Position numbers and translations under genes: made by a program. The notes beneath the pieces were generated by a model that saw only the letters and a list, made by a program, of their open reading frames with translations, did no database searches and was not told the DNA's origin. A DNA stretch of 64,000 nt from Nitrospirota bacterium (lineage in GTDB: Bacteria; Nitrospirota; Nitrospiria; Nitrospirales; Nitrospiraceae). Positions 8,838-17,028 of the stretch are shown here, one piece after another (position 1 is the stretch's first letter; each line of letters starts with the position of its first letter). The stretch is from assembly GCA_016219645.1 (NCBI GenBank), contig JACRLR010000016.1:372001-436000 (forward strand). Reading direction: 5' to 3'.

Positions 8838-10658
8838 ATGTTCACAACAGGAGTCATTCCGAGTCGAACAGTGCGCCGCCAAGGTTTTACGTCGCTCTGG
8901 TTGCTGATCTCCCTGATGATGGTGGCCTGTGCTGCCGCGCCTCAGACGCCTGAGAAGCGTGCTCTTGCCGACACGCCGAAGGCTGCGTCCTCGGTTCATC
9001 CCCCCGATGCCGACGCTTCCTATCACTTCATGCTGGGGTACCAAGCTGAGCTTGCGCAGGACATGGATCGCGCGATTCGAGAATATCAGTCTGCGCTGAA
9101 GGCGGATCCGGCATCTCAAACTGTGAAGGCCCGGCTGGCAAGCCTCTATTTTTCCCTTGGCGATATGCCCAACGCGCTCCTCTATGCGGACCAAGTGGCA
9201 GAGGGAGGAAGCCAAGATGGTCAGCTGCTCACCCAGATGGCAGGTATTTTAGCCAGTGCGGGGCAAGGGGAGCGTGCGGTGAAACTGTTAGATCGCGCGA
9301 TCGCTGCGGATCCAACGTCTGGGGATCCCTATTTTACGAAGGGCCTGTTGCTCCTGAATCTGAAGCGGCAGCCTGAAGCGGAGCAGTCTATTCGGACTGG
9401 TTTGGCGAAGTCTCCTGACTCTGCTGTGGGCCATTATCACTTGGGACGACTGCTCCTCGATGCGGGGAAAGGGGAAGAGGCCGCGGCGAGTTTTGAGCGG
9501 TCGATTGCGGCGAATGCTTCGTTTGAGCCGGCCTATCATGCGCTCGCTTCGATTTATGAATCTCGGCAATCACAGGATCGCGCGATCGCCGTATTACGGA
9601 AATACCTTCAGACTGTGAACCCTCGAAACCGCGCTATCCAGCACCAGTTGGTTCGTGTCTATATGGCGGCAAAGGACTATCAGGGTGCCAGGAAAGAATT
9701 GAATGATCTGTTGGCGGAAGACCCGTCTGACCTCGATGCGCAGCTTCGATTGGCGCTGCTATATGGTGAGGAGAAGGAATATGCCAAGGCCATTGATCAG
9801 CTGACCCAAGTTCTCAAGGCGCGCCCGACGGAGCTTAAAATCAGAGATTACCTTGGATTTCTCTACGAGGAGTCCAAGGACACGAAGAAGGCCATCGAGA
9901 CCTACACATTTAACATTCAACTTGAACCCTCCTACTTCGAAGGGCAATTGCATCTCGGCCTGTTGTACTATCGATTGAAGCAATATCCGGAGGCCATCAC
10001 CCACTTGACCCAGGCCCGTAAGATTAATCCAAAACAGCCTGAAACCCACATCGTGCTGGGGTTGATCTATCTGCAGAAGGAACAGTTCGACGACGCAGTA
10101 AAGGTCTTGGAGGAGGGCATCAGCCAGAATCCCAAGAGCGCCGATCTGTACTTCAATCTCGGGACAGTCTACGACAAGCTCAACCGATTCGATGACGTCG
10201 AGCATGTCATGGAAACCGCAATTAATCTGGACCCCCACCATGCCGATGCCCTCAACTATCTGGGATATAGCTACGCAGAGCGGGGGGTAAAAATCGACCA
10301 GGCGCTTTCCCTCACGAAGCGGGCCGTCTCGCTCAAACCGAGTAATGGGTATTATATCGATAGCCTCGCCTGGGCCCTGTTCAAATCCGGCTCGTTCACC
10401 GAGGCCTTGGCGGAGATGAAGCGCGCTGTTGCGCTCGCAGGGGATGACCCGGTGCTCTATGAACACCTCGGTGACATTTATGCCAAGCAACGAAACTTGA
10501 CAGAGGCCCGCGAGGCCTGGCTCCGAGCATTGGAATTGGACCCTTCCAATAACAAGTTGATGGACCGATTTCGCGAGTTGGGGATGGGAGATCCGGCACA
10601 GGAAGAGCGTATCCAACAGGCCAAGCAGCGTGTATCCGAGAAGATACAAACTCAGTAA
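8838..10658 (+). CDS. TPR-repeat lipoprotein
   Basis: A protein of 606 residues. The N-terminal hydrophobic segment ends in a lipobox (MMVAC), so it should be lipid-anchored in the periplasm. The rest is an almost continuous array of tetratricopeptide repeats from about residue 55 to 590, with clear consensus blocks such as AYHALASIYESRQSQDRAI and DALNYLGYSYAERG. Such arrays are protein-docking scaffolds; proteins like this often sit near pilus or secretion genes, and pilA follows 480 bases on. ATG 8838 is preferred over GTG 8832 because AAGAGGA lies eight bases before it. Confidence 0.88.
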   Translation: MFTTGVIPSRTVRRQGFTSLWLLISLMMVACAAAPQTPEKRALADTPKAASSVHPPDADASYHFMLGYQAELAQDMDRAIREYQSALKADPASQTVKARLASLYFSLGDMPNALLYADQVAEGGSQDGQLLTQMAGILASAGQGERAVKLLDRAIAADPTSGDPYFTKGLLLLNLKRQPEAEQSIRTGLAKSPDSAVGHYHLGRLLLDAGKGEEAAASFERSIAANASFEPAYHALASIYESRQSQDRAIAVLRKYLQTVNPRNRAIQHQLVRVYMAAKDYQGARKELNDLLAEDPSDLDAQLRLALLYGEEKEYAKAIDQLTQVLKARPTELKIRDYLGFLYEESKDTKKAIETYTFNIQLEPSYFEGQLHLGLLYYRLKQYPEAITHLTQARKINPKQPETHIVLGLIYLQKEQFDDAVKVLEEGISQNPKSADLYFNLGTVYDKLNRFDDVEHVMETAINLDPHHADALNYLGYSYAERGVKIDQALSLTKRAVSLKPSNGYYIDSLAWALFKSGSFTEALAEMKRAVALAGDDPVLYEHLGDIYAKQRNLTEAREAWLRALELDPSNNKLMDRFRELGMGDPAQEERIQQAKQRVSEKIQTQ

Positions 10659-11141
10659 TACATCCCCCCGCTCTAACAGTAGCCCTGCTTTCACCGATTT
10701 ATCCTCTCTATTAAAGTTGATCTCGCCTTCAGCCTGGATCAACCTTTCAGAATCTGACAGGCCGACCCAGTTCCATTCTCCTGCGCTCAATGCTCGTTTC
10801 CATGGATTGTTCTTCCGCTGTGCCGGGGAGTCTGCTCGATTATCTTCATAGCCAGAGAGGGAAGTGTAGGGGGGACCAAGTCCCGTGCGGCAGGCGACAA
10901 ATATTGGCAGATCAGGGCAAAAGCTGGAGAGAGGCACACCAAACATAGGATCCCACCAGGAAGAAGCAAAGCGTAACCATTTGATATTACGTGTTCCTCG
11001 CCATTTCATTGTCTGAAAACTCAGCAGGCATCGAACCTGCTAAGGGTTAGGCAACAGCAACAGATATGGGGTCTCGATGACAAAGAAGCAAGGGTGTGTA
11101 AAGGGGCGAGATCAGTGAACCATCAACAAGGAGGCAGTACG
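10659..11141. other. Long leader region upstream of pilA
   Basis: A gap of 483 bases with no convincing gene. A small stem-loop (AGCAGG/CCTGCT, 7-base loop) at about 11022-11042 looks like a tRNA T-arm, but no matching acceptor, D or anticodon arms surround it. No sigma-54 TGGCAC-N5-TTGC element and no c-di-GMP riboswitch consensus were found. AAGGAGG at 11128-11134 is the pilA ribosome binding site. The length suggests a regulated leader. Confidence 0.4.
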
Positions 11142-11768
11142 ATGTTGAAGCAGTTAAAGGGGCAAAAGGGTTTTACCCTGATCGAGTTGATGATCGTCGT
11201 GGCGATCATCGGGATCTTGGCGGCCATCGCCATCCCGAACTTCCTGCAGTACCAGATGAAATCGCGTCAGTCCGAAGCCAAGACCAACCTCCAGGCGATC
11301 AAGACCTCTCAAGTCGCCTTCCAGTCTGAGCGAGGCTGTTATGTCGGTATGACGGGGGAGGGTGTAGCAACCCCTGCAGGTGGTACCAAAACAACTCCAT
11401 TTACCTGGGGTATCGGACTGCCAGCGACTATCCCTGCAGTGGGCTGGTGTGTTGCGGGTGGTACATTTGCAGGCACCTTCGTTGATATTGGGTTTAAGGC
11501 AACGGGAAATGTAAATTATCTCTATCAAGTAAATGCGACACTAGTTGCAGCTCCAGGTCTCTATACGACGGCCACTTCTTGTGCTGCCTCCATCGGAGCG
11601 CCTCCTGCTAACGGAGCGGCTGGTGCCGGAGCTGTCGGTATGAACAACTTCCTTGCGATGGCGAGTTCGAATCTTGATGGCGACAATGTTGCGCCGAATG
11701 CCGGGGTTTCCCTCTGGGATGCGACGGTCGACCATGGTGCTACGGATTGTACGACTGGTCAATTCTAG
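11142..11768 (+). CDS. pilA: Type IV pilin (major pilin PilA-like)
   Basis: Prepilin of 208 residues. A short basic leader ([10 protein letters not shown]) is followed directly by the class-III signal: cleavage after Gly, N-methylation of Phe and the invariant Glu5 in [20 protein letters not shown]. The hydrophobic helix continues to about residue 40. The C-terminal globular part is rich in Gly/Ala/Thr and has five or more Cys, including C at the end (ATDCTTGQF), which may form the disulphide-bounded D-region. AAGGAGG lies seven bases before the ATG; the frame extends upstream but without pilin sequence. A hairpin terminator follows. Assembly genes are not in the window. Confidence 0.93.
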   Translation: MLKQLKGQKGFTLIELMIVVAIIGILAAIAIPNFLQYQMKSRQSEAKTNLQAIKTSQVAFQSERGCYVGMTGEGVATPAGGTKTTPFTWGIGLPATIPAVGWCVAGGTFAGTFVDIGFKATGNVNYLYQVNATLVAAPGLYTTATSCAASIGAPPANGAAGAGAVGMNNFLAMASSNLDGDNVAPNAGVSLWDATVDHGATDCTTGQF

Positions 11769-11794
11769 GTTGCTGTAGATAAGTTCATGAGGCC

Positions 11795-11818
11795 CCGGCA
11801 GCCATCAGGCTGCCGGGA
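11795..11818 (+). terminator. Hairpin after pilA
   Basis: Perfect 10-base arms CCCGGCAGCC / GGCTGCCGGG with loop ATCA, 26 bases after the pilA stop. There is only a weak T-rich tail. It may attenuate rather than fully stop transcription into the genes at 11856-14551, allowing high pilin output with lower downstream expression. Confidence 0.65.
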
Positions 11819-11855
11819 CCTTCCCATTTACTCATCCTGCCGCGGTGTCTCTCTC

Positions 11856-12824
11856 ATGGCGGTTTCAACAGCCCTACATCATCGCAATACCTCGATCGGG
11901 AATCAGATTCTGCTTTGCACGGGAGCGATTCTCTTGCTGGCCAGCGTCGGCTGGTTGCAAGGGGAGCTCGATCAGCGGCAGGATCGGACTGTGGTGCAGA
12001 TCGAAGGTCTTGCTCAGCTTCCCAAGGGTGAATATCTCAAACCGGCCCTGCTCGGCTATCACCACCTAGGTGCGGATGCTCTATGGCTCAGGCTGGTGCA
12101 AGTAATCGGGAAAAAACGGAATAGTGCGGATGAATATGAATGGATGTATCACGCCCTGGATGTGTTGACCACGCTCGATCCTCAGTATGCCTACGCCTAT
12201 TACGCCGGTGGGGTCATTCTCGGCGATCTCGCCAACCGCCCGGACTTGAGCAATCTACTCCTGGAAAAAGGATTCAAGGCCAATCCCGATGTTTGGAACA
12301 TTCCCTTTCTGCTTGGATACAACTATTACTTTCTGCTCGGCGATTCAGCCAAAGGAGCAGAGTACATTATGGAAGCGGCTCGCTTGCCGGAAGGTCCATC
12401 TTATCTCCCAGGGCTTGCTACTCGCATGGCAGCAGAAGCAGGAAGCCCGGACACAGCATTGGCATTTCTTGAAGCCCGATTGCGGGAGACGCAGGATCCT
12501 GAGATGCGAGAATTCTTGGCGAACCGGATGAAAGAAGTTATCATTGAACGGGATATTCGCCTACTGGAGAGCGCAGTGGAAGCCTATCAGATGCAACATC
12601 AAACCCCTCCTGTGACACTCATGGATCTTGTAAAGGCAGGGGCCCTTCCGAATATTCCAGAGGAACCGTTCGAAGGAGACTATCGGTTGGATCCCAGGAC
12701 CGGTTCGGTCTCCAGTTCAACCCATCCGAACCGTCTACGAACCTTCTTTAAACGTACAAAGCCTCCTGCCTATCTCTTTCCTAAGATAGAGCCTGCCTAC
12801 AGTTTCCCGAGGACATGGGAGTGA
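11856..12824 (+). CDS. Membrane-anchored TPR-like protein of the pilin cluster
   Basis: A protein of 322 residues with one hydrophobic segment at about 16-33 (LLCTGAILLLASVGWL), then a helical repeat region (about 80-240) rich in Tyr/Leu/Ala pairs such as YAYAYYAGGVILGDLA. The C-terminal part (IRLLESAVEAYQMQHQTPP, LMDLVKAGALPNIPEEPF) resembles the tails of pseudopilin-like proteins. It lies between pilA and an ABC exporter whose genes overlap. In Myxococcus, pilA is followed by pilG-pilH-pilI (accessory membrane protein, ABC ATPase, permease); this gene occupies the pilG position. That equivalence is inference. The start ATG lacks a clear Shine-Dalgarno. Confidence 0.75.
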   Translation: MAVSTALHHRNTSIGNQILLCTGAILLLASVGWLQGELDQRQDRTVVQIEGLAQLPKGEYLKPALLGYHHLGADALWLRLVQVIGKKRNSADEYEWMYHALDVLTTLDPQYAYAYYAGGVILGDLANRPDLSNLLLEKGFKANPDVWNIPFLLGYNYYFLLGDSAKGAEYIMEAARLPEGPSYLPGLATRMAAEAGSPDTALAFLEARLRETQDPEMREFLANRMKEVIIERDIRLLESAVEAYQMQHQTPPVTLMDLVKAGALPNIPEEPFEGDYRLDPRTGSVSSSTHPNRLRTFFKRTKPPAYLFPKIEPAYSFPRTWE

Positions 12825-12827
12825 GCC

Positions 12828-13793
12828 ATGACGCCTGACGCTGATCTTGTGGTCCAGACTGAACAACTGTCTAAGATCTTTCGCGTGGGGTTCTGGGGCA
12901 AGCGAGTGACCGCTGTAGATGGCATTAGACTCGAAGTCCAGCCTGGGGAAGTGTTCGGTTTTCTTGGCCCGAACGGCGCGGGGAAAACCACCACCCTCAA
13001 GATGTTGATGGGGCTCATCTATCCAACAAGCGGACAGGCCTGGTTGTTCGGCCGGGAGTTGGGCGACCCACAGACCAAGGCCAGGCTGGGCTTTCTTCCC
13101 GAGGCTCCCTACTTTTATGACTACCTCACGAGTCGGGAGTTTCTTGGGTTCTATGGGCATTTGTTCGGACTCTGGGGAGCTGTTCTTGATAAGCGAGTCG
13201 ACGAACTCTTGGAGCTGGTCGGTATGACCCATGCGAAGGATCTTCAGCTCAGGAAATTCTCAAAAGGCATGTTGCAGCGGGTGGGGGTTGCCCAAGCCTT
13301 GATCAATGATCCGGAGTTGGTGGTGCTGGATGAACCCATGTCCGGATTGGACCCCATCGGGCGGAAAGAAGTTCGCGATCTGATCTTGCGACTCAAAGAG
13401 TCAGGGAAGACGGTCCTGTTCAGCTCCCATATCCTGCACGATGCCGAAGTGTTATGTGATCGAGTCGCGATGATCCTGAAGGGCCGGCTCGTGGCCTGCG
13501 GCAAGGTGACCGATCTGCTGCATCAAGGGACGCATCACCAAGTGGAACTCGTCGTGGACAGTCTGACCCCAGAAGGGTTGGACCACTTACGTCCGCTTGT
13601 CGACAAGGTGGTGATGCAAGGGGATCGGATGCTGGTGGTGCTGAAGAACCAACAACAAGTGGCAGGAGCGCTGGAGATTATCCGCGCGGCAAAGGCTTCT
13701 CTGGTGTCGCTCAATCCTCAGAAGGGGTCGTTGGAGGATCTATTCATCCGGGAGGTTGCAGGGCATCAGAGTCCGTCGGAGGACCGCGCATGA
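12828..13793 (+). CDS. ABC transporter ATP-binding protein (PilH-like position)
   Basis: ATPase of 321 residues for an ABC-2 type exporter. Walker A is GPNGAGKTTTLKML (about 45-58), the signature is FSKGMLQRVGVAQAL and Walker B is LVVLDEPMSGLDP, followed by the H-loop SSHILHD. A C-terminal regulatory extension of about 90 residues follows. It starts three bases after the preceding stop and overlaps the permease ATG, so the three genes form an operon behind pilA. By position it may correspond to Myxococcus PilH, which is needed for pilus assembly; the transported substrate is unknown. Confidence 0.9.
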   Translation: MTPDADLVVQTEQLSKIFRVGFWGKRVTAVDGIRLEVQPGEVFGFLGPNGAGKTTTLKMLMGLIYPTSGQAWLFGRELGDPQTKARLGFLPEAPYFYDYLTSREFLGFYGHLFGLWGAVLDKRVDELLELVGMTHAKDLQLRKFSKGMLQRVGVAQALINDPELVVLDEPMSGLDPIGRKEVRDLILRLKESGKTVLFSSHILHDAEVLCDRVAMILKGRLVACGKVTDLLHQGTHHQVELVVDSLTPEGLDHLRPLVDKVVMQGDRMLVVLKNQQQVAGALEIIRAAKASLVSLNPQKGSLEDLFIREVAGHQSPSEDRA

Positions 13794-14551
13794 AAGTCTT
13801 GTCGATCGCTCTGAATACCTTTCGGGAAAATTTACGAGACAAGTTGCTCTACAACCTGCTTGTGTTTGCCTTGCTCATGATCGGCAGTTCCGTGGTCTTG
13901 TCACGGTTGACTCTGGGGGAGTTCCACCGTCTCATACTGGATATCGGACTCGGGAGCATCAATTTTTTCGGGGTCTTGATCGCCATTTTTGTCGGGATCG
14001 GACTGGTGAGTAAGGAGATCGAGAAGAAAACCATCTATACGATTGTGTCGAAGCCGGTGGCCCGTTACCAATTTCTGCTCGGAAAGTACCTGGGCCTCTC
14101 AATTACCTTGTTCGTCAACACGGTGGTGATGGCACTGGGGCTGTTGGTGGTGCTCTACGCCCAAGGAGTTCCCGTTGAGGGGATGCTCTTTAAGGCACTG
14201 GCGCTTATTTTCATTGAGTTCATGGTCATTACTGCGGTGGCGTTACTGTTTTCGACCTTTACCAGTGCCACCCTGAGTGCCATCTTTACCCTGGCCCTGT
14301 ATGTGATTGGGCATCTTACCGCGGATCTGAAAGTGTTCGGGGCAAAAATGGATGATCTCACCAGGGGAATCTTGGACGGAATTTACTATCTCTTGCCCAA
14401 CCTCGAGCGGTTCAACTTGAAGGGTCATGTCGTGCACCACCTCGACGTCGGCGGTTCGGACCTATTGCTGATTGTCGCCTACGGAGCGACCTACACAGCG
14501 GTTCTGCTCTTTACAGCCAGCCTGATCTTTCATCGACGAGATTTCCGCTAG
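13790..14551 (+). CDS. ABC-2 type transporter permease (PilI-like position)
   Basis: Polytopic inner-membrane protein of 253 residues with about six hydrophobic segments. Notable ones are near 20-42 (LLYNLLVFALLMIGSSVVLS), 55-70, 105-125, 140-165, 170-185 and the C-terminal 225-247. The amphipathic ISKEIEKKTIYTIVSKP-like stretch near 72-88 is typical of NatB/CcmB-type exporters. The ATGA overlap with the ATPase gene implies coupled expression and a shared complex. Likely the membrane half of the exporter in the pilin cluster. Confidence 0.88.
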   Translation: MKVLSIALNTFRENLRDKLLYNLLVFALLMIGSSVVLSRLTLGEFHRLILDIGLGSINFFGVLIAIFVGIGLVSKEIEKKTIYTIVSKPVARYQFLLGKYLGLSITLFVNTVVMALGLLVVLYAQGVPVEGMLFKALALIFIEFMVITAVALLFSTFTSATLSAIFTLALYVIGHLTADLKVFGAKMDDLTRGILDGIYYLLPNLERFNLKGHVVHHLDVGGSDLLLIVAYGATYTAVLLFTASLIFHRRDFR

Positions 14552-14664
14552 CCAGCTCCAGATTCTCTACTTGCATTATGCCGAGGGGCAGGGTATTGAA
14601 GAGAGTACCGCGCCTGTACCACTGGTCATTTGGGTGTTGAAATTCATACTGGAGAACAGCATCG

Positions 14665-15783
14665 ATGAATGTGCCATTGCTTGATTTGAAAGCTCAGTTT
14701 CAGCCCATTCGGGCGGAGGTTTTCGCCGCGATGCAGGCTGTCTGTGACGAGCAAGGCTTTGTGTTGGGGCCGCGCGTCTTGGCGTTCGAGGAAGCCATTG
14801 CCAGATACATCGGGTGTGGCTATGCGGTCGGCTGTGCCTCGGGAAGCGATGCGTTGTTGCTCTCTCTGATGGCCATGGGGGTGAAGGCCGGGGATGAAGT
14901 CATTACCATCCCGTTTACATTTTTTGCTACGGCAGGCGCTGTGTCGCGATTGGGCGCGAAACCGGTGTTTGTGGACATTCAGCCTGATTCATACAACATC
15001 GATTCCGAGTTGATTGAGAATGCGATCACGTCTCGCACAAAGGCGATCATTCCCGTGCACCTCTTCGGGCAATGTGCGGACATGGCCGCGATCAATGAAA
15101 TAGCGAAGCGGAAAGAAGTTCGCGTTATCGAGGATGCCTGCCAAGCCATTGGGGCGGCACAGCAGGGGAACCGCGCAGGCGTATTGGGTGACACCGGGTG
15201 CTTTAGCTTTTTCCCCACCAAGAATTTAGGAGGTTTCGGCGATGGAGGGTTGATTACAACCAACGACCAAACCCTTGCAGACTCTATGGCCATGCTCCGT
15301 GTTCACGGGAGTCAGGTTCGGTATCTCCACGAAGCAGTAGGAATCAATAGTCGGTTGGATGCGCTCCAGGCTGCCATACTCCAAATCAAATTGAAGTATC
15401 TTGACCAGTGGACTGAGGGACGACGTCGGAATGCTGAACGGTATCAGCAATTGTTTGCCCGGACGAAGCATGCGGATCGCGTCAGGCTTCCATCCACGAT
15501 GCCAGGGAATTTTCACGTCTATAACCAATTCACCGTGCGAGCACCGAAGCGCGACGAGTTGCGTGCCTTTCTCAAAGAAAAGGGGGTCGGCACGGAGGTG
15601 TACTATCCGCTCCCGATGCATCTCCAAAACTGCTACAGAGATTTAGGGCACCAGAAGGGGGCCTTCCCGCAGTCAGAACAGGCGGCTGATGAAGTCATGT
15701 CACTTCCAATTTATCCGGAATTGACCGAAACGCAGCAGGCCTACGTGGTTGAGATGATTGCGGAGTTCTATCAGCGCGCGTAG
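14665..15783 (+). CDS. DegT/DnrJ/EryC1/StrS family sugar aminotransferase
   Basis: PLP enzyme of 372 residues that aminates nucleotide-linked keto sugars for surface polysaccharides. Hallmarks are VPLLDLKAQFQPIR at the start, the cofactor loop ASGSDALLLSLMAMG, PFTFFATAGAVSRLGAKPVF, VIEDACQAIGA with the PLP Asp, and the Schiff-base lysine in FFPTKNLGGFGDGGLI. C-terminal substrate motifs such as VYNQFTVRAP and EVYYPLPMHLQ are also family-typical. GGAGAACAGC precedes the ATG. No dehydratase or glycosyltransferase is adjacent, so the exact sugar cannot be named. Confidence 0.9.
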   Translation: MNVPLLDLKAQFQPIRAEVFAAMQAVCDEQGFVLGPRVLAFEEAIARYIGCGYAVGCASGSDALLLSLMAMGVKAGDEVITIPFTFFATAGAVSRLGAKPVFVDIQPDSYNIDSELIENAITSRTKAIIPVHLFGQCADMAAINEIAKRKEVRVIEDACQAIGAAQQGNRAGVLGDTGCFSFFPTKNLGGFGDGGLITTNDQTLADSMAMLRVHGSQVRYLHEAVGINSRLDALQAAILQIKLKYLDQWTEGRRRNAERYQQLFARTKHADRVRLPSTMPGNFHVYNQFTVRAPKRDELRAFLKEKGVGTEVYYPLPMHLQNCYRDLGHQKGAFPQSEQAADEVMSLPIYPELTETQQAYVVEMIAEFYQRA

Positions 15784-15808
15784 CAGGATGCTGAGAAAGT
15801 CCGCCAGC
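15783..15808 (+). repeat. class C repeat, left end only
   Basis: AGCAGGATGCTGAGAAAGTC and following bases match the left terminus of the full class C elements at 27505 and 19589. The right end is missing; a class A hairpin begins 13 bases later, which may have replaced it. Confidence 0.6.
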
Positions 15809-15820
15809 AGAAGATTGCCG

Positions 15821-15900
15821 TTATTTGGTTTATTTGGTTTGTTTGGTTTGTTTCGTTTGTTTGGTTAAGCAAGACAAACCAGATGAACCAGATCAATCTG
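15821..15900. repeat. class A hairpin repeat
   Basis: The left arm (15821-15867) is built of near-repeats of TTTGGTTTG/TTTGGTTTA with a period of nine. The right arm (15871-15900, ACAAACCAGATGAACCAGAT) is a partial complement. It sits in the gap before the protease gene and could act as a weak terminator or structured leader. Confidence 0.7.
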
Positions 15901-15944
15901 CCCCGCCAGTCTCGCTCGGCTATCCTGTTAGAAAGAAGGAGCCC

Positions 15945-16952
15945 ATGATGAAAGCGCTGACCTGGGGAACCTTGTTTGTACTCTCCTTGATATGGGGTAC
16001 GGAGGCTATCGGCAAGGAGTTATCCCCTCGGGAGATTTACGAACAGGCCTCTCCATCCGTAGTGATGGTGATGGGCTATGCGGATGGCGGCAGGAAGGGG
16101 AGCGGAGGAACCGGTTCAATCATTCAGTCGGATGGACTGGTTCTCACCAATGCCCATGTTGTGATCGAAGAGCAGACGGGAAAACCATTCCCTCGACTGT
16201 CCGTGTTTCTGAAGCCGGCCCGGGTTACGGGAGAGTCATCGAGCGATCTTTCCCGTATGCTCCGTGCCAAGGTCGTGGCCTATTCACAACCATTGGATCT
16301 AGCCTTGCTGAAACTTGATGGCATGAGCGAACGGCTGCCTGTCGTCGATGTGAGTGAATCGGGACGGGCCAGGATCGGGGATCGAGTGGTGGCCATCGGT
16401 CATCCAGAGCAGGGCGGACTGTGGACCCTCACTACTGGAGTGATCAGCGCGGAAGTCGATAATTTTAATGGTGTAAAGGGCAAGCACGTGTTTCAGACCG
16501 AGACGGGACTGAACCGTGGAAATTCAGGTGGCCCCCTCTTGGATGGAGAAGGTCGAATGATCGGAGTCAATACTGCAATTGCCCGTGTTGCGTCGGATGG
16601 CCTTCCGATCATGAGCATCAGTTTTGCCCTCAAGTCGAGCGTCGCTGGCCAGTGGTTGCGGGAGCAAGGCGTGGGGGCAGAGAGGCAGGGAGGGGGTAAG
16701 GGGGTAAGGGGGGGGAATCGAATAGATCAGACAGACCTGATCGACCAACCGGCTCAGTCAGTGCAGCCACAAGTCAAACCAGCCCAGCCTCATCAGTCTG
16801 ACTTGCAACTCAAGCAGATGGTGAAACCGGATGCGGCCCAGCCAGCGCCGCGTCCATATAACCTCGATCAGTTGATCAGCGATCGTGCGAGAGCGGAAGC
16901 CGACCTCGACAGCATGATGTCGGAAATGCGTGGACGGATGAAGGGGCGGTAG
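15945..16952 (+). CDS. Secreted trypsin-like serine protease (S1C/HtrA-like core)
   Basis: Periplasmic protease of 335 residues with a signal peptide ending near EAIGKE. The catalytic triad is visible: H71 in VLTNAHVV, D118 in PLDLALLKL and S194 in RGNSGGPLL. There is no PDZ domain. The protease core ends near residue 240 and is followed by an unusual linker (about 243-300) whose DNA (about 16670-16790) is G-rich and then resembles class A repeat units, and by a helical tail. The long upstream frame is translated repeat DNA; ATG 15945 has AAGGAG before it and starts the signal peptide. Likely an envelope quality-control or processing protease. Confidence 0.88.
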   Translation: MMKALTWGTLFVLSLIWGTEAIGKELSPREIYEQASPSVVMVMGYADGGRKGSGGTGSIIQSDGLVLTNAHVVIEEQTGKPFPRLSVFLKPARVTGESSSDLSRMLRAKVVAYSQPLDLALLKLDGMSERLPVVDVSESGRARIGDRVVAIGHPEQGGLWTLTTGVISAEVDNFNGVKGKHVFQTETGLNRGNSGGPLLDGEGRMIGVNTAIARVASDGLPIMSISFALKSSVAGQWLREQGVGAERQGGGKGVRGGNRIDQTDLIDQPAQSVQPQVKPAQPHQSDLQLKQMVKPDAAQPAPRPYNLDQLISDRARAEADLDSMMSEMRGRMKGR

Positions 16953-16956
16953 AATC

Positions 16957-17010
16957 CAGGTGTTTAGGCTGAAGACTAAAAGCCTTCAGCCTAAACACCT
17001 GAGCGGTTAC
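16957..17010. repeat. class D palindrome between convergent genes
   Basis: Perfect 17-base arms at 16958-16974 and 16984-17000 (core TTAGGCTGAAG) with a 9-base loop, followed by GAGCGGTTAC. Same core and tail as 8745-8811. It lies between the protease stop and the ilvD stop, so it could terminate both strands. Confidence 0.75.
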
Positions 17011-17028
17011 GTTTCTTCCAGCATCCTG

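Noticed and set aside
9759-11009. Minus-strand open frame of 416 codons
   Set aside because: Mostly antisense to the clearly coding TPR lipoprotein; no signal, domain or start signal. The part outside the TPR gene has no recognisable sequence.
11022-11042. tRNA-like T-arm (GCAGG-TTCGATG-CCTGC on the minus strand)
   Set aside because: No matching acceptor stem, D arm or anticodon arm in the surrounding 90 bases; kept only as a stem-loop in the pilA leader.
10981-11141. c-di-GMP riboswitch or sigma-54 promoter before pilA
   Set aside because: Looked for the ACGCAAAGCC core and the TGGCAC-N5-TTGC element; neither is present.
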